A DNA stretch of 64,000 bases. It comes from Streptomyces sp. NRRL S-31. GTDB lineage: Bacteria > Actinomycetota > Actinomycetes > Streptomycetales > Streptomycetaceae. Location of the stretch: assembly GCF_000718775.1 (NCBI RefSeq), contig NZ_JOCB01000018.1, positions 1-64,000 of the forward strand, given 5' to 3'. Made by a program: the position numbers and the translations under genes. Of the stretch, positions 10,327-19,129 are shown piece after piece. A model generated the notes under the pieces. The model saw nothing but the letters and a program-made list of their open reading frames with translations. It had not been told where the DNA came from and ran no database searches. Within the stretch, counting starts at the first letter, position 1. The number at the start of each line of letters is the position of its first letter.

Positions 10327-11265
10327 TCAGCCCGTCGGGAAGGCCAGGGCGGCGGCCTCGCGTGCGCAGCCCCAGGCCACCGTGACACCGCCGCCGCCGT
10401 GGCCGTAGTTGTGCACCAGCGCACGGCCGCCGGGGAGGGGGCGGCGCTCCAGCCGTACCGCCTCCCTGGCGGGCCGCAGCCCCACCCGGTGCGCCAGCAC
10501 ACGGGCCCCGGCGATCTCCGGCCGGACCGCCGCGCAGCGGGCGACGATCGCCGCGGCGGTCCGCGGGTCCGGGTCCGGCGACCAGTCGTCCTCCTCGGCC
10601 GTACCGCCCAGCAACAGCCGGCCCGGCTGCGGAATGAAGTACGTGGACGCGGTCGAGGAGTGGTCGACGGCGGTGAACCACTCCGTGACGCCCGGGTTCT
10701 CCACCACGACCAGCTGCCCGCGCACCGGACGCACCGCCGGGTCCGGCACCAGGGACCGCGCACCGAGACCGGTGCAGTTGACCACCACGGCCGCGGGCAC
10801 GGCGGCCAGGTCGGTCACCGCGCGGACCTCCACCGTGCCCGCCGCCCCGAGCAGCCGCCGCCGCAGCCACACCAGGTGCGCCGGCATGTCGATCACCGGC
10901 AGCCGCGCCGCCAGCCCGTCGGCCACCGCCCGCAGCCCCGGCACCCGGCCCGCCCAGTCGCCCAGCTCCTCCAGCCGGGTCCCGTGCAGCAGGCCCTCGA
11001 CCAGGCGCACCCCCGTCTCCTCCGGCCGGTCCGCCAGCTCCCGGTACACACCGAGGGACTCCAGCGCCCACGCGGCGGCCAGCGGTTCCGGCTCGATGCG
11101 GTACGGCCACCACAGGCCGCCGGCGACCGCGGAGGTCGTCCGCTCGGCCGGCTCCCGGGTCCACACCCGTACCCGCCGCCCGGACTCCGCCAGCAGCACG
11201 GCCGTCGTCAGCCCGACGACACCGCCGCCGACCACGATCACTTCGTCACTCGTCGCACGGTCCAT
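10327..11265 (-). CDS. FAD-dependent D-amino-acid oxidase-like enzyme
   Basis: A 312-aa DAO-family flavoprotein. The N-terminal dinucleotide fold EVIVVGGGVVGLTTAVLLAESGRRV binds FAD. PVRGQLVVVENPGVTEWF and STYFIPQPGRLLLGGTAEED match the substrate-domain strands of D-amino-acid oxidases. The C-terminal VLAHRVGLRPAREAVRLE and HNYGHGGGGVTVAWG carry the conserved Gly-x-Arg-Pro and the final FAD-contacting loop. Length is near the 310-370 aa usual for the family. The predicted reaction is oxidative deamination of a D-amino acid to the keto acid with release of ammonia and H2O2; the preferred residue cannot be assigned. The ATG at 11265 opens on the FAD motif. It is divergent from the ABC-F gene and ends beside the minisatellite. 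Confidence 0.85.
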   Translation of the reverse strand: MDRATSDEVIVVGGGVVGLTTAVLLAESGRRVRVWTREPAERTTSAVAGGLWWPYRIEPEPLAAAWALESLGVYRELADRPEETGVRLVEGLLHGTRLEELGDWAGRVPGLRAVADGLAARLPVIDMPAHLVWLRRRLLGAAGTVEVRAVTDLAAVPAAVVVNCTGLGARSLVPDPAVRPVRGQLVVVENPGVTEWFTAVDHSSTASTYFIPQPGRLLLGGTAEEDDWSPDPDPRTAAAIVARCAAVRPEIAGARVLAHRVGLRPAREAVRLERRPLPGGRALVHNYGHGGGGVTVAWGCAREAAALAFPTG

Positions 11266-11391
11266 GCCAGGACGATAGGCCCCGCCCGTCCGTCTCTGGC
11301 AGGCCGGGGGCGGACGGGCGGGCCAGGTGCCCGGTGCCCGGGGGAAACGTGGCCGAGGCGGTCGCGTGCCGCCACTAGGATCGGCGTCCTG

Positions 11392-13032
11392 ATGACTGCC
11401 ACCCTCGTTGCCAAGAACCTCGCCGCCGGGCACGGCGACCGCCCCCTGTTCTCCGGACTCGACCTGGTCGTCGCGCCAGGCGACGTGATCGGGCTGGTCG
11501 GCGCCAACGGCGCGGGCAAGTCGACCCTGCTGCGGATGCTCGCCGGACTCGTCCCGCCCGAGCGGGGCGAACTCCGGCTGTCCCCGCCCGCCGCGACCGT
11601 CGGCCACCTGCCGCAGGAGCCGGAGCGCCGGCCGGGCGAGACCGTCCGGGCGTTCCTGGCCCGCCGCACCGGAGTGGCGCGGGCCCAGCGGGTGATGGAC
11701 GAGGCCACCCAGGCGCTGGTCGACGGCGCCCCCGGCGCCGACGACGCCTACGCGGCGGCCCTGGAACGCTGGCTCGGTCTCGGCGGCGCCGACCTGGAGG
11801 AGCGCGCGGAGGAGGTCGCCGACTCCCTCGGTCTGGCGGTGGACCTCGACCAGCCGATGACCGCCCTCTCCGGCGGCCAGGCGGCCCGCGCCGGCCTCGC
11901 CTCCCTGCTGCTGTCCCGCTACGACGTGTTCCTGCTGGACGAGCCCACCAACGACCTGGACCTGGACGGCCTGGAGCGGCTGGAACGGTTCGTCGGCGGA
12001 CTGCGCGCGGGCACGGTCGTCGTCAGCCACGACCGCGAGTTCCTCACCCGCACGGTCACCGGCGTCCTCGAACTCGACCTCGCCCAGGGGCAGGTCAACC
12101 TCTACGGCGGCGGTTACGCGGCCTACCTGGAGGAACGGCAGGTGGCCCGCCGGCACGCCCGCGAGGAGTACGAGGAGTACGCCGACAAGAGGTCCGCCCT
12201 CCAGGACCGCGCCCAGACACAGCGGGCCTGGATGGACAAGGGCGTGAAGAACGCCCGGCGCAAGGCGGGCAACGACAACGACAAGATCGGCCGCAAGTTC
12301 CGCAGCGAGGCCAGCGAGAAGCAGGCCGCCAAGGCCCGCCAGACCCAGCGCATGATCGAGCGCCTGGAGGTGGTCGAGGAGCCGCGCAAGGAGTGGGACC
12401 TGCGCATGGAGATCGCGTCGGCCCCGCGTTCCGGCGCGGTCGTGGCGACGCTGCGGGACGCCGAGGTGCGGCGCGGCGACTTCACCTTCGGCCCGGTGTC
12501 GCTCCAGGTCGACTGGGCGGACCGGATCGCGGTGACGGGCGCCAACGGCGCCGGGAAGTCCACCCTGCTCGGCGTCCTGCTGGGCCGGGTCCCGGTCGAC
12601 TCCGGCCATGCGGCGCTCGGGTCCGGCGTGCTGGTCGGCGAGGTCGACCAGGCCCGTGCGCTGTTCCACGGCCCGCAGACCCTGCTCGACGCCTTCCGTG
12701 CCGCCGTCCCCGACACCGAGCCGGTGGAGGTCCGCACCCTGCTGGCCAAGTTCGGCCTGAAGTCCGAGCACGTACTGCGGCCGGCCGAGACGCTCTCCCC
12801 GGGCGAACGCACCCGCGCCGCGCTCGCCCTGCTCCAGGGCCGGGGCGTCAATCTGCTGGTCCTGGACGAGCCGACGAACCACCTGGACCTGCCGGCCATC
12901 GAACAGCTGGAGTCGGCCCTCGACGCCTACGAGGGCACCCTGCTGCTGGTCACGCACGACCGGCGCATGCTGGACGCCGTCCGGGTGACCCGGCGCCTGG
13001 AGGTCGCGGACGGCAAGGTGACCGAACGGTAG
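11392..13032 (+). CDS. ABC-F family ATPase (ribosome-associated / antibiotic-resistance type)
   Basis: A 546-aa protein with two ABC ATPase domains and no membrane segments, the defining layout of ABC-F proteins that act on the ribosome. Walker A motifs GANGAGKST occur near residues 38 and 383. Signatures LSGGQAARAGLASLLLS and LSPGERTRAALALLQG are followed by the Walker B boxes LLDEPTNDLD and VLDEPTNHLD. Between the domains is a charged, Arg/Lys/Glu-rich linker (about 245-330) that corresponds to the P-site tRNA interaction motif region. Members either protect ribosomes from macrolide, lincosamide or streptogramin drugs or act as translation factors; sequence alone does not separate these. 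The ATG at 11392 was chosen at the start of homology. It is convergent with tex. Confidence 0.9.
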   Translation: MTATLVAKNLAAGHGDRPLFSGLDLVVAPGDVIGLVGANGAGKSTLLRMLAGLVPPERGELRLSPPAATVGHLPQEPERRPGETVRAFLARRTGVARAQRVMDEATQALVDGAPGADDAYAAALERWLGLGGADLEERAEEVADSLGLAVDLDQPMTALSGGQAARAGLASLLLSRYDVFLLDEPTNDLDLDGLERLERFVGGLRAGTVVVSHDREFLTRTVTGVLELDLAQGQVNLYGGGYAAYLEERQVARRHAREEYEEYADKRSALQDRAQTQRAWMDKGVKNARRKAGNDNDKIGRKFRSEASEKQAAKARQTQRMIERLEVVEEPRKEWDLRMEIASAPRSGAVVATLRDAEVRRGDFTFGPVSLQVDWADRIAVTGANGAGKSTLLGVLLGRVPVDSGHAALGSGVLVGEVDQARALFHGPQTLLDAFRAAVPDTEPVEVRTLLAKFGLKSEHVLRPAETLSPGERTRAALALLQGRGVNLLVLDEPTNHLDLPAIEQLESALDAYEGTLLLVTHDRRMLDAVRVTRRLEVADGKVTER

Positions 13033-13109
13033 TCCCGGCGCGACGCCTCCGGGCCCCGCGCCCGGGGGCGGGCCGCTGGGCCCGGGACCGCCGGTCCGGC
13101 GAGCCGGAC

Positions 13110-13137
13110 GGGCCGGGCGGGAAGGGCCGCCCGGCCC
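13110..13137. terminator. Hairpin terminator between ABC-F and tex genes
   Basis: A perfect 11-bp stem (GGGCCGGGCGG at 13110-13120 with its complement at 13127-13137) and a 6-base loop GAAGGG lie between the two convergent stop codons and can serve both strands. Confidence 0.65.
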
Positions 13138-13149
13138 GCACCCGTAAGG

Positions 13150-15570
13150 TCAGCGCTTCTTGGGGTCCAGCAGTCCCGCGCGGCGCAGCGCGTCCGCCAT
13201 GGCGCCGTTGGCGGGCGGCGGGGCCTGCCGTCCGCCGCGGTCGCCGCCACGGCCCTGCCGCTGCCCCTGACCGCCCTGCCGCTGTCCCTGGCCGCCCTGT
13301 CGTCCCTGGCCGCCCTGCCGCTGCTGGGGCGGGCGGGCGCCGCCGCGCTGCTGCCGGCCGCCGCCCTGCCCCTGCGGGGCCGCCTCGTCGTCCAGGCGCA
13401 GGGTCAGCGCGATCCGCTTGCGCGGGATGTCCACGTCGAGCACCTTCACCTTGACGATGTCACCGGGCTTGGCGACGTCGCGCGGGTCCTTGACGAACGT
13501 TTTGGACATCGCCGAGACGTGCACCAGACCGTCCTGGTGGACGCCGATGTCGACGAAGGCGCCGAAGGCGGCCACGTTCGTCACCACGCCCTCCAGGATC
13601 ATCCCGGCGGACAGGTCGGAGATCTTCTCGACGCCCTCCTTGAAGGTGGCCGTCCGGAACGCGGGCCGCGGGTCGCGGCCCGGCTTCTCCAGCTCCTTGA
13701 GGATGTCCGTCACGGTCGGCAGACCGAAGGTGTCGTCCACGAAGTCGGCAGCCCGGAGCGAGCGCAGCACACCGGTGTTGCCGACGAGGGAGGCCACCTC
13801 CTGGCCCGTGGTCTTCACCATGCGCCGCACCACCGGGTACGCCTCCGGGTGCACGCTGGAGGAGTCCAGCGGGTCCGTGCCGCCCCGGATGCGCAGGAAG
13901 CCGGCGCACTGCTCGTACGCCTTCGGGCCGAGCCGCGCCACCTTCTTCAGCTCCGCGCGGGAGGTGAACGGGCCGTTGGCGTCCCGGTGCGCCACGATGT
14001 TCTCGGCGAGCCCCGAGGAGATCCCCGACACCCGCGAGAGCAGCGGCACGGACGCGGTGTTGACGTCCACGCCGACGCCGTTCACACAGTCCTCCACGAC
14101 CGCGTCCAGCGAGCGGGACAGCTTCACCTCGGACAGGTCGTGCTGGTACTGGCCGACGCCGATCGACTTGGGGTCGATCTTCACCAGCTCGGCCAGCGGG
14201 TCCTGGAGGCGCCGGGCGATGGAGACCGCGCCGCGCAGCGACACGTCCATGTCGGGCAGTTCCCGCGAGGCGTACTCCGACGCCGAGTACACCGACGCGC
14301 CCGCCTCGGACACCATCACCTTGGTGAGCTTCAGCTCCGGGTGCCGGGCGATGAGGTCGGCGGCGAGCTTGTCGGTCTCGCGGGACGCGGTGCCGTTGCC
14401 GATCGCGACCAGGTCGACCGAGTGCTCCTCGGCGAGCCGGGCCAGCTTGGCGAGGGCCTCGTCCCACTTGTTGGCCGGCACGTGCGGGTAGATCACGTCC
14501 GTGGCGACGACCTTGCCGGTGGCGTCGACCACGGCCACCTTCACCCCGGTACGGAAACCGGGGTCCAGGCCCAGCGTGGCGCGGGTGCCCGCCGGGGCGG
14601 CCAGCAGCAGGTCGCGCAGGTTCGCCGCGAAGACGTTCACCGCCTCGTCCTCGGCGGCCGTGCGCAGCCTCAGCCGCAGGTCGATGCCGAGGTGGACCAG
14701 GATGCGGGTGCGCCAGGCCCAGCGGACCGTGTCCGTCAGCCACTTGTCGCCCGGGCGGCCCCGGTCGGCGATCCCGAACCGGTGCGCGACGATGCCCTCG
14801 TACGACGACGGGCCCTCCGTCGGCTCCTCCGGCTCCAGGACGAGGTCGAGGACCTCCTCCTTCTCGCCGCGCAGCATCGCCAGCACGCGGTGCGAGGGCA
14901 GCTCGGCGAACGGCTCGGCGAAGTCGAAGTAGTCGGCGAACTTGGCGCCCGCCTCCTCCTTGCCCTCCCGCACCTTCGCGGCGAGCCGTCCACGCGTCCA
15001 CATGCGCTCGCGCAACTCGCCGATCAGGTCGGCGTCCTCGGAGAACCGCTCGGTGAGGATCGCCCGCGCGCCGTCCAGCGCGGCCTGCGCGTCGGCGACG
15101 CCCTTGTCCGGGTCCACGAACGCGGTGGCGACGGCCGACGGCTCGACCGACGGATCGCCCAGCAGCCCCTCCGCCAGCGGCTCCAGCCCCGCCTCGCGGG
15201 CGATCTGCGCCTTGGTGCGCCGCTTGGGCTTGTACGGGAGGTAGACGTCCTCCAGCCGCGCCTTGGTCTCGGCGCCGCGGATCCGCGCCTCCAGCTCCTC
15301 GGTGAGCTTGCCCTGCTCCCGCACCGACTCCAGGATCGCGCTCCGCCGGTCCTCCAGTTCCCGCAGGTAGCGCAGCCGCTCCTCGATCGTGCGCAGCTGC
15401 GCGTCGTCGAGCGTCTCGGTCGCCTCCTTGCGGTAGCGGGCGATGAAGGGCACCGTCGAACCGCCGTCGAGCAGTTCCACCGCGGCCCTCACCTGCCGCT
15501 CCCGTACGCCGAGCTCCTCGGCGATCCTGCCTTCGATGGACCCTGCTCCGAGGGACCCGGGTGTCGTCAC
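13150..15570 (-). CDS. tex: Tex-family RNA-binding transcription accessory protein with S1 domain
   Basis: An 806-aa Tex homologue. The N-terminal helical region ([44 protein letters not shown]) is followed by the YqgF-like RNase H fold (about 330-450, [21 protein letters not shown]), helix-hairpin-helix repeats ([16 protein letters not shown] and [17 protein letters not shown]) and an S1 RNA-binding domain near 645-715 ([31 protein letters not shown]). A low-complexity Gln/Gly/Arg-rich tail of about 65 residues is made of QGGQGRQ-type repeats, an RGG-like extension longer than in classical 770-aa Tex. Tex proteins bind nucleic acid and influence transcription elongation. The GTG start at 15570 opens directly on the first conserved helix. 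Confidence 0.92.
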   Translation of the reverse strand: MTTPGSLGAGSIEGRIAEELGVRERQVRAAVELLDGGSTVPFIARYRKEATETLDDAQLRTIEERLRYLRELEDRRSAILESVREQGKLTEELEARIRGAETKARLEDVYLPYKPKRRTKAQIAREAGLEPLAEGLLGDPSVEPSAVATAFVDPDKGVADAQAALDGARAILTERFSEDADLIGELRERMWTRGRLAAKVREGKEEAGAKFADYFDFAEPFAELPSHRVLAMLRGEKEEVLDLVLEPEEPTEGPSSYEGIVAHRFGIADRGRPGDKWLTDTVRWAWRTRILVHLGIDLRLRLRTAAEDEAVNVFAANLRDLLLAAPAGTRATLGLDPGFRTGVKVAVVDATGKVVATDVIYPHVPANKWDEALAKLARLAEEHSVDLVAIGNGTASRETDKLAADLIARHPELKLTKVMVSEAGASVYSASEYASRELPDMDVSLRGAVSIARRLQDPLAELVKIDPKSIGVGQYQHDLSEVKLSRSLDAVVEDCVNGVGVDVNTASVPLLSRVSGISSGLAENIVAHRDANGPFTSRAELKKVARLGPKAYEQCAGFLRIRGGTDPLDSSSVHPEAYPVVRRMVKTTGQEVASLVGNTGVLRSLRAADFVDDTFGLPTVTDILKELEKPGRDPRPAFRTATFKEGVEKISDLSAGMILEGVVTNVAAFGAFVDIGVHQDGLVHVSAMSKTFVKDPRDVAKPGDIVKVKVLDVDIPRKRIALTLRLDDEAAPQGQGGGRQQRGGARPPQQRQGGQGRQGGQGQRQGGQGQRQGRGGDRGGRQAPPPANGAMADALRRAGLLDPKKR

Positions 15571-15670
15571 GATGCGGTACCGCCTTCTCCACTGGGGTTG
15601 CGCGGCAATTGTGGCAGGTGACACCGGCGACCGGGGATCAGGGCGGCCCCCGGCGGGGCGCCGTGCACCC

Positions 15671-15726
15671 GGTCCGCCCGGCCGCCGGCCGAGCACGGTC
15701 CGCGGCCGGGCGGACCGCGCTCGGCC
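15671..15726 (-). terminator. Probable terminator of the enoyl-CoA hydratase gene
   Basis: A perfect 15-bp stem, GGTCCGCCCGGCCGC at 15671-15685 and its complement at 15712-15726, encloses 26 bases. It lies 47-102 bp beyond the stop codon of the minus-strand hydratase gene and upstream of tex, so it would separate the two transcripts. Confidence 0.5.
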
Positions 15727-15772
15727 GGCCGCGGAAGGCGTCCGCGCGCCCGGGGGAGCAGTGCCGGGCGGC

Positions 15773-16537
15773 TCAGCCGGTCCGGCCGGCCGGGGACGCG
15801 CTCCAGGTGAAGCGCGGCTGCCGGCGCTCCAGGAACGCGGCCACACCCTCGGCCGGGTCGCCGCTGCCGCGCGCCTGCGCGCCCCAGTGGGCGTCGCGGT
15901 CGGTGCGGCCGGCCGCGAACTCCTTGGCGGCGGCCTGGGTGAGCTGTGAGCGGGACACCAGCACCCGGGTCAACTCCGCGACCCGCTTGTCCAGTTCGCC
16001 CTCGGGCAGCACCTCGTCCACGAGACCGGTGCGCAGCGCCCGTGGGGCGTCGATCAACTCCGCCGTGAACAGCAGGTACTTGGCCGCCGCCGGGCCGACC
16101 AGGGACACCAGCCGACGGGTCGAGGAGGCCGGGTAGACGAGGCCGAGCCGGGCCGGTGTCACCCCGAACAGCGCGCCGTCCTCCGCCAGCCGCAGGTCGC
16201 AGGCCGCCGCCAACTGCGCCCCGCCGCCCACGCAGTGCCCGCGCACCGCCGCCACGGCCGGCTTGGGGAACGCGGCCAGCGCCTCCTCGGCGGCCACCGC
16301 GAGCCCCTGCGCCTCCTCCGGCGAGCCCCGGAGCGTGGAGATGTCGGCGCCCGCGCAGAAGGTGCCGCCCTCACCGGTCAGCACCAGAGCCCGTACGCCC
16401 GGATCACGCGCCAGCGTGTCCAGCAGCGGGGGCAGGGCCCGCCACATCGCCGCCGTCATGGCGTTGCGCTTGGCGGGGTGGCGGATGACCACGGTGGCGA
16501 CGGAGTCGGTGACCTGGTGGGACAGCTGGGGCTCCAT
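15773..16537 (-). CDS. Enoyl-CoA hydratase/isomerase (crotonase) family protein
   Basis: A 254-aa single-domain crotonase. The oxyanion hole is formed by [14 protein letters not shown] (about 58-71) and [19 protein letters not shown] (about 98-116). In the active-site helix [20 protein letters not shown] the position often occupied by the second glutamate of hydratases is Ala/Arg, so the reaction may be isomerisation, decarboxylation or hydrolysis rather than plain hydration. The C-terminal sequence [18 protein letters not shown] is the usual ending for the superfamily. The ATG at 16537 fits the start of homology. It is monocistronic, upstream of tex on the same strand but separated from it by a long inverted repeat. 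The exact acyl-CoA substrate cannot be deduced. Confidence 0.88.
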   Translation of the reverse strand: MEPQLSHQVTDSVATVVIRHPAKRNAMTAAMWRALPPLLDTLARDPGVRALVLTGEGGTFCAGADISTLRGSPEEAQGLAVAAEEALAAFPKPAVAAVRGHCVGGGAQLAAACDLRLAEDGALFGVTPARLGLVYPASSTRRLVSLVGPAAAKYLLFTAELIDAPRALRTGLVDEVLPEGELDKRVAELTRVLVSRSQLTQAAAKEFAAGRTDRDAHWGAQARGSGDPAEGVAAFLERRQPRFTWSASPAGRTG

Positions 16538-16716
16538 GCGGCGGATCGTAGCGGAGGTGCCCGTACAACCCGACTAGTTCGGGAACCAGCGGGCCGGGCG
16601 ACAGGAACGGTCCCGCCCGCTCCCTGCTCATGCGCGCTCGGTCAGAAAGTGTTCGATAACCGCTGACTTCTGTTCAGTCATCCGGGCGGGAGCACATCGT
16701 TACCAACACTCGACGG

Positions 16717-17247
16717 GTGGTGACAATCGAGCGCGAGGATGGCGACCGGACGATGGACGACCACGGGCGCGGGTACGGCCCGTGCCCGGCGGAGGGCGGC
16801 GAAGGGCCGCCGGGTCCGCTGCCGTACGAGGGTGTCTGGCGGTTCACCGCGCCGGCGGTGGACGCCTCGGTCCCGCAGGCCCGGCACGCGGTCCGGGACC
16901 TGCTGCTGCGCCAGGGCGTGCCGGTCTCCGACGACCTGGCGCACGGGCTGCTGCTGATCGTCTCCGAGCTGGTCACCAACGCGGTGCGGCACGCGGCGCT
17001 GCTGTCGCCGGTGCTCGCCGTGGAGGTGGCCGTGGGAGCCGAGTGGGTGCGGGTGTCGGTGGAGGACGACCACCCCTACCGGCCCACCGCCCTGGAGGCC
17101 GACCACGGCCGGACCGGCGGCCGGGGGCTGCTCCTGGTCCGCGAGGTGGCCCGGGAGGCGGGCGGGACGGTCGACATGGAGCACACCGCGAGCGGCGGCA
17201 AGGTGATCCGGGCCGCCCTGCCGCTCAAGCCCACGGCGCTGTCGTAG
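16717..17247 (+). CDS. RsbW-like ATP-binding protein (anti-sigma factor kinase family)
   Basis: A protein of up to 176 aa made mainly of a GHKL/HATPase_c domain. The N box is LLLIVSELVTNAVRHA, followed by RVSVEDDHPYRP (replacing the usual D-x-G-x-G), and the lid is GRTGGRGLLLVREVAREAG. Streptomyces has dozens of such small proteins; a few are proven anti-sigma factors or serine kinases acting on anti-anti-sigma partners, but most are uncharacterised. No STAS or sigma gene lies beside it. The start is uncertain: GTG codons at 16717 and 16720 have poor ribosome sites, while the ATG at 16753 follows GAGGA at a longer distance and would give 164 aa. It is convergent with idi, whose stop lies 9 bp away. 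Confidence 0.8.
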   Translation: MVTIEREDGDRTMDDHGRGYGPCPAEGGEGPPGPLPYEGVWRFTAPAVDASVPQARHAVRDLLLRQGVPVSDDLAHGLLLIVSELVTNAVRHAALLSPVLAVEVAVGAEWVRVSVEDDHPYRPTALEADHGRTGGRGLLLVREVAREAGGTVDMEHTASGGKVIRAALPLKPTALS

Positions 17248-17256
17248 GGGGTTGGC

Positions 17257-17850
17257 TCACCAGCCGGCGGACGGGCCCGTCAGCTCCCTGATCGCCGGAC
17301 GGGCCGCGTCCAGTACGGTCATGAACCAGGCCGAGAACGGGTCCTGGGCGTGCCGCTCGGCCAGCTCGGCCGCCGTCACGAAGACGGTCGAGGCGACCTC
17401 CTCCGGGTCCGGCGCGAGCGAGGCCTGCGCCAGGCCGACGAACAGGTGGTTGAACTCCTGTTCCACCAGGCCCGAGGCGGGGTCCGGGTGGTTGTAGCGG
17501 ACGGTGCCGGCCTCCGCGAGCAGCGACGGCGACACGCCCAGCTCCTCGAACGTGCGCCGGGCCGCCGCCGCGAACGGCGCCTCGCCCGGGTAGGGGTGAC
17601 CGCAGCAGGTGTTGGACCACACACCGGGGGAGTGGTACTTGCCCAGCGCCCGCTGCTGGAGCAGCATCCGGCCCTGCTCGTCGAAGAGGAAGACGGAGAA
17701 CGCCCGGTGCAGCTGCCCGGGCGGCTGATGGGCGGCGAGCTTCTCCGCCGTACCGATCGTCACACCCTTCTCGTCGACCAGTTCCAGCAAAATCGCCTCT
17801 GCGGTGCCCTCCGACGAGCTGTGCGTCGCCGTGGCAGGTGTGATCGGCAT
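17257..17850 (-). CDS. idi: Isopentenyl-diphosphate delta-isomerase, type I
   Basis: A 197-aa Nudix-fold enzyme that interconverts isopentenyl and dimethylallyl diphosphate, balancing the two building blocks for isoprenoids. The active-site cysteine is in WSNTCCGHPYPGE and the catalytic glutamate in RRTFEELGV, with metal-binding histidines in KYHSPGVWSN and CCGHP. Of two in-frame ATGs, 17850 has AAGGAT at the right distance and gives MPITPATATHSSS, matching the expected 197-residue length, whereas 17856 sits against the ribosome site. Although 10 kb from the hopanoid operon and on the other strand, it supplies the same pathway. The 118 bp upstream include imperfect inverted repeats (around 17893-17946) that could be regulatory. 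Confidence 0.95.
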   Translation of the reverse strand: MPITPATATHSSSEGTAEAILLELVDEKGVTIGTAEKLAAHQPPGQLHRAFSVFLFDEQGRMLLQQRALGKYHSPGVWSNTCCGHPYPGEAPFAAAARRTFEELGVSPSLLAEAGTVRYNHPDPASGLVEQEFNHLFVGLAQASLAPDPEEVASTVFVTAAELAERHAQDPFSAWFMTVLDAARPAIRELTGPSAGW

Positions 17851-18034
17851 ACCCATCCTTCGCTTCGGTCCTGCACCCCAAGTCTGCCGTACGGATCCGG
17901 TGCCCCGGCACGTCCCGCCGCCGCGCGCGGCGTGGCACCGGGATCCGGACCCGGTAGATCATCGTGCCCGGCCTCCGCCGCCGGGAACCGCCCGGGAGCG
18001 CGTCGACCGGCGGTGTGCGGCCGGGGCGGCGCGG

Positions 18035-18970
18035 TCAGTGGCAGAGCCGGGCCTCGTGCTCCGCGTGCCCGCCCGGCTCCAGCTGGAAGGTGCAGTGCTC
18101 CACGTCGAAGTGGTGGCCGAGGCAGCCCTGGAGCTCGTGCAGCATCTTCTCGTGCCCCATGGCGTTCAGCACCTCGGAACTGACCACCACGTGCGCCGAC
18201 AGCACCGGCATGCCCGAGGTGATCGTCCAGGCGTGCAGGTCGTGGACGTCCTCCACACCGTCCAGCGCCAGGATGTGGGCCCGGACATCCGCCATGTCGA
18301 CGCCCTTGGGCGCGGCCTCCAGCAGCACGTCCAGGGTCTCGCGCAGCAGCTTCAGCGTCCGCGGCACGATCATCAGGCCGATGACCAGGGACGCGATCGG
18401 GTCCGCCGGCTGCCAGCCGGTGGCCAGGATCACCGCCGCCGAGATCAGCACCGCCACCGAGCCCAGCGCGTCCGCCGCCACCTCCAGGAAGGCGCCGCGC
18501 ACGTTCAGGCTCTCCTTCTGCCCGCGCATCAGCAGGACCAGCGAGACGGAGTTCGCGAGCAGGCCGATCAGACCGAACACGATCATCAGCCCGCCCCGGG
18601 TCTGCGCGGGCTCGACGAACCGCTGGACCGCCTCGTACAGGACGTACCCGCCGACGCCGAGCAGCAGCAGACAGTTGGCCAGGGCCGCGAGGATCTCCGC
18701 GCGGGCGTAGCCGAAGGTGCGGTTGGTGCTGGGCGGGCGGTTGGCGAAGTGGACGGCGAGCAGCGCCATGCCGAGGCCCACCGCGTCGGTCGCCATGTGG
18801 GCCGCGTCCGCGATCAGCGCGAGCGAGTCGGCGACCAGGCCGCCGACGATCTCCACCACCATCACCGTGAGCGTGATGCCCAGGGCGATGCGCAGCCGGC
18901 CGCGGTACGCGGCCGTGGCCGTACCCGGGGCCGGCGCGTGCGCGTGCCCGTGGTCGTGCCCTGCCCCCAT
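18035..18970 (-). CDS. Cation diffusion facilitator (CzcD/ZitB-type metal efflux)
   Basis: A 311-aa CDF transporter that exports divalent metal ions, usually Zn2+, by proton antiport. The N-terminus begins MGAGHDHGHAHAPAPG, a His-rich metal-binding leader. Six transmembrane helices follow (about 30-220). The metal site is visible as ALIADAAHMATDAVG (helix 2, HxxxD type) and FLEVAADALGSVAVLISA (helix 5, Asp). The cytoplasmic C-terminal ferredoxin-like domain (about 225-305, DVRAHILALDGVEDVHDLHAWTIT) has the conserved His-Asp-Leu-His-Ala-Trp segment. GGAAGG eight to nine bases upstream supports the ATG at 18970. It lies downstream of the epimerase gene on the same strand, with a perfect inverted repeat in the gap. 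The metal specificity is inferred from the family. Confidence 0.9.
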   Translation of the reverse strand: MGAGHDHGHAHAPAPGTATAAYRGRLRIALGITLTVMVVEIVGGLVADSLALIADAAHMATDAVGLGMALLAVHFANRPPSTNRTFGYARAEILAALANCLLLLGVGGYVLYEAVQRFVEPAQTRGGLMIVFGLIGLLANSVSLVLLMRGQKESLNVRGAFLEVAADALGSVAVLISAAVILATGWQPADPIASLVIGLMIVPRTLKLLRETLDVLLEAAPKGVDMADVRAHILALDGVEDVHDLHAWTITSGMPVLSAHVVVSSEVLNAMGHEKMLHELQGCLGHHFDVEHCTFQLEPGGHAEHEARLCH

Positions 18971-19064
18971 GACAACCGCCTTCCGTAAGCCTGCCCGGAC
19001 GGCCAGTGAACTACGGGTGGGGGGTATTCGGCAACGCGGCACTGAACACCGTTGTCATCTGCTC

Positions 19065-19091
19065 TGACCTGCGGAAACGTTCCGCAGGTCA
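19065..19091. promoter_or_regulatory. Perfect 12-bp inverted repeat: terminator or operator
   Basis: TGACCTGCGGAA (19065-19076) is repeated in inverse at 19080-19091 around the trinucleotide ACG. It lies 38 bp beyond the epimerase stop and 95 bp upstream of the CDF gene start on the same strand. The three-base loop and the A/T-containing centre look more like a dimeric repressor site than a typical GC-rich Streptomyces terminator, but both readings remain open. Confidence 0.55.
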
Positions 19092-19129
19092 GGGGCCTGG
19101 GACGCCCCGGGGACGGGGGCGTGGCGGAC

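Noticed and set aside
9865..10330. Open frames through the 33-bp repeats on both strands
   Set aside because: They arise because the repeat period is a multiple of three; later units change length, and no start codon with a ribosome site or recognisable protein exists.
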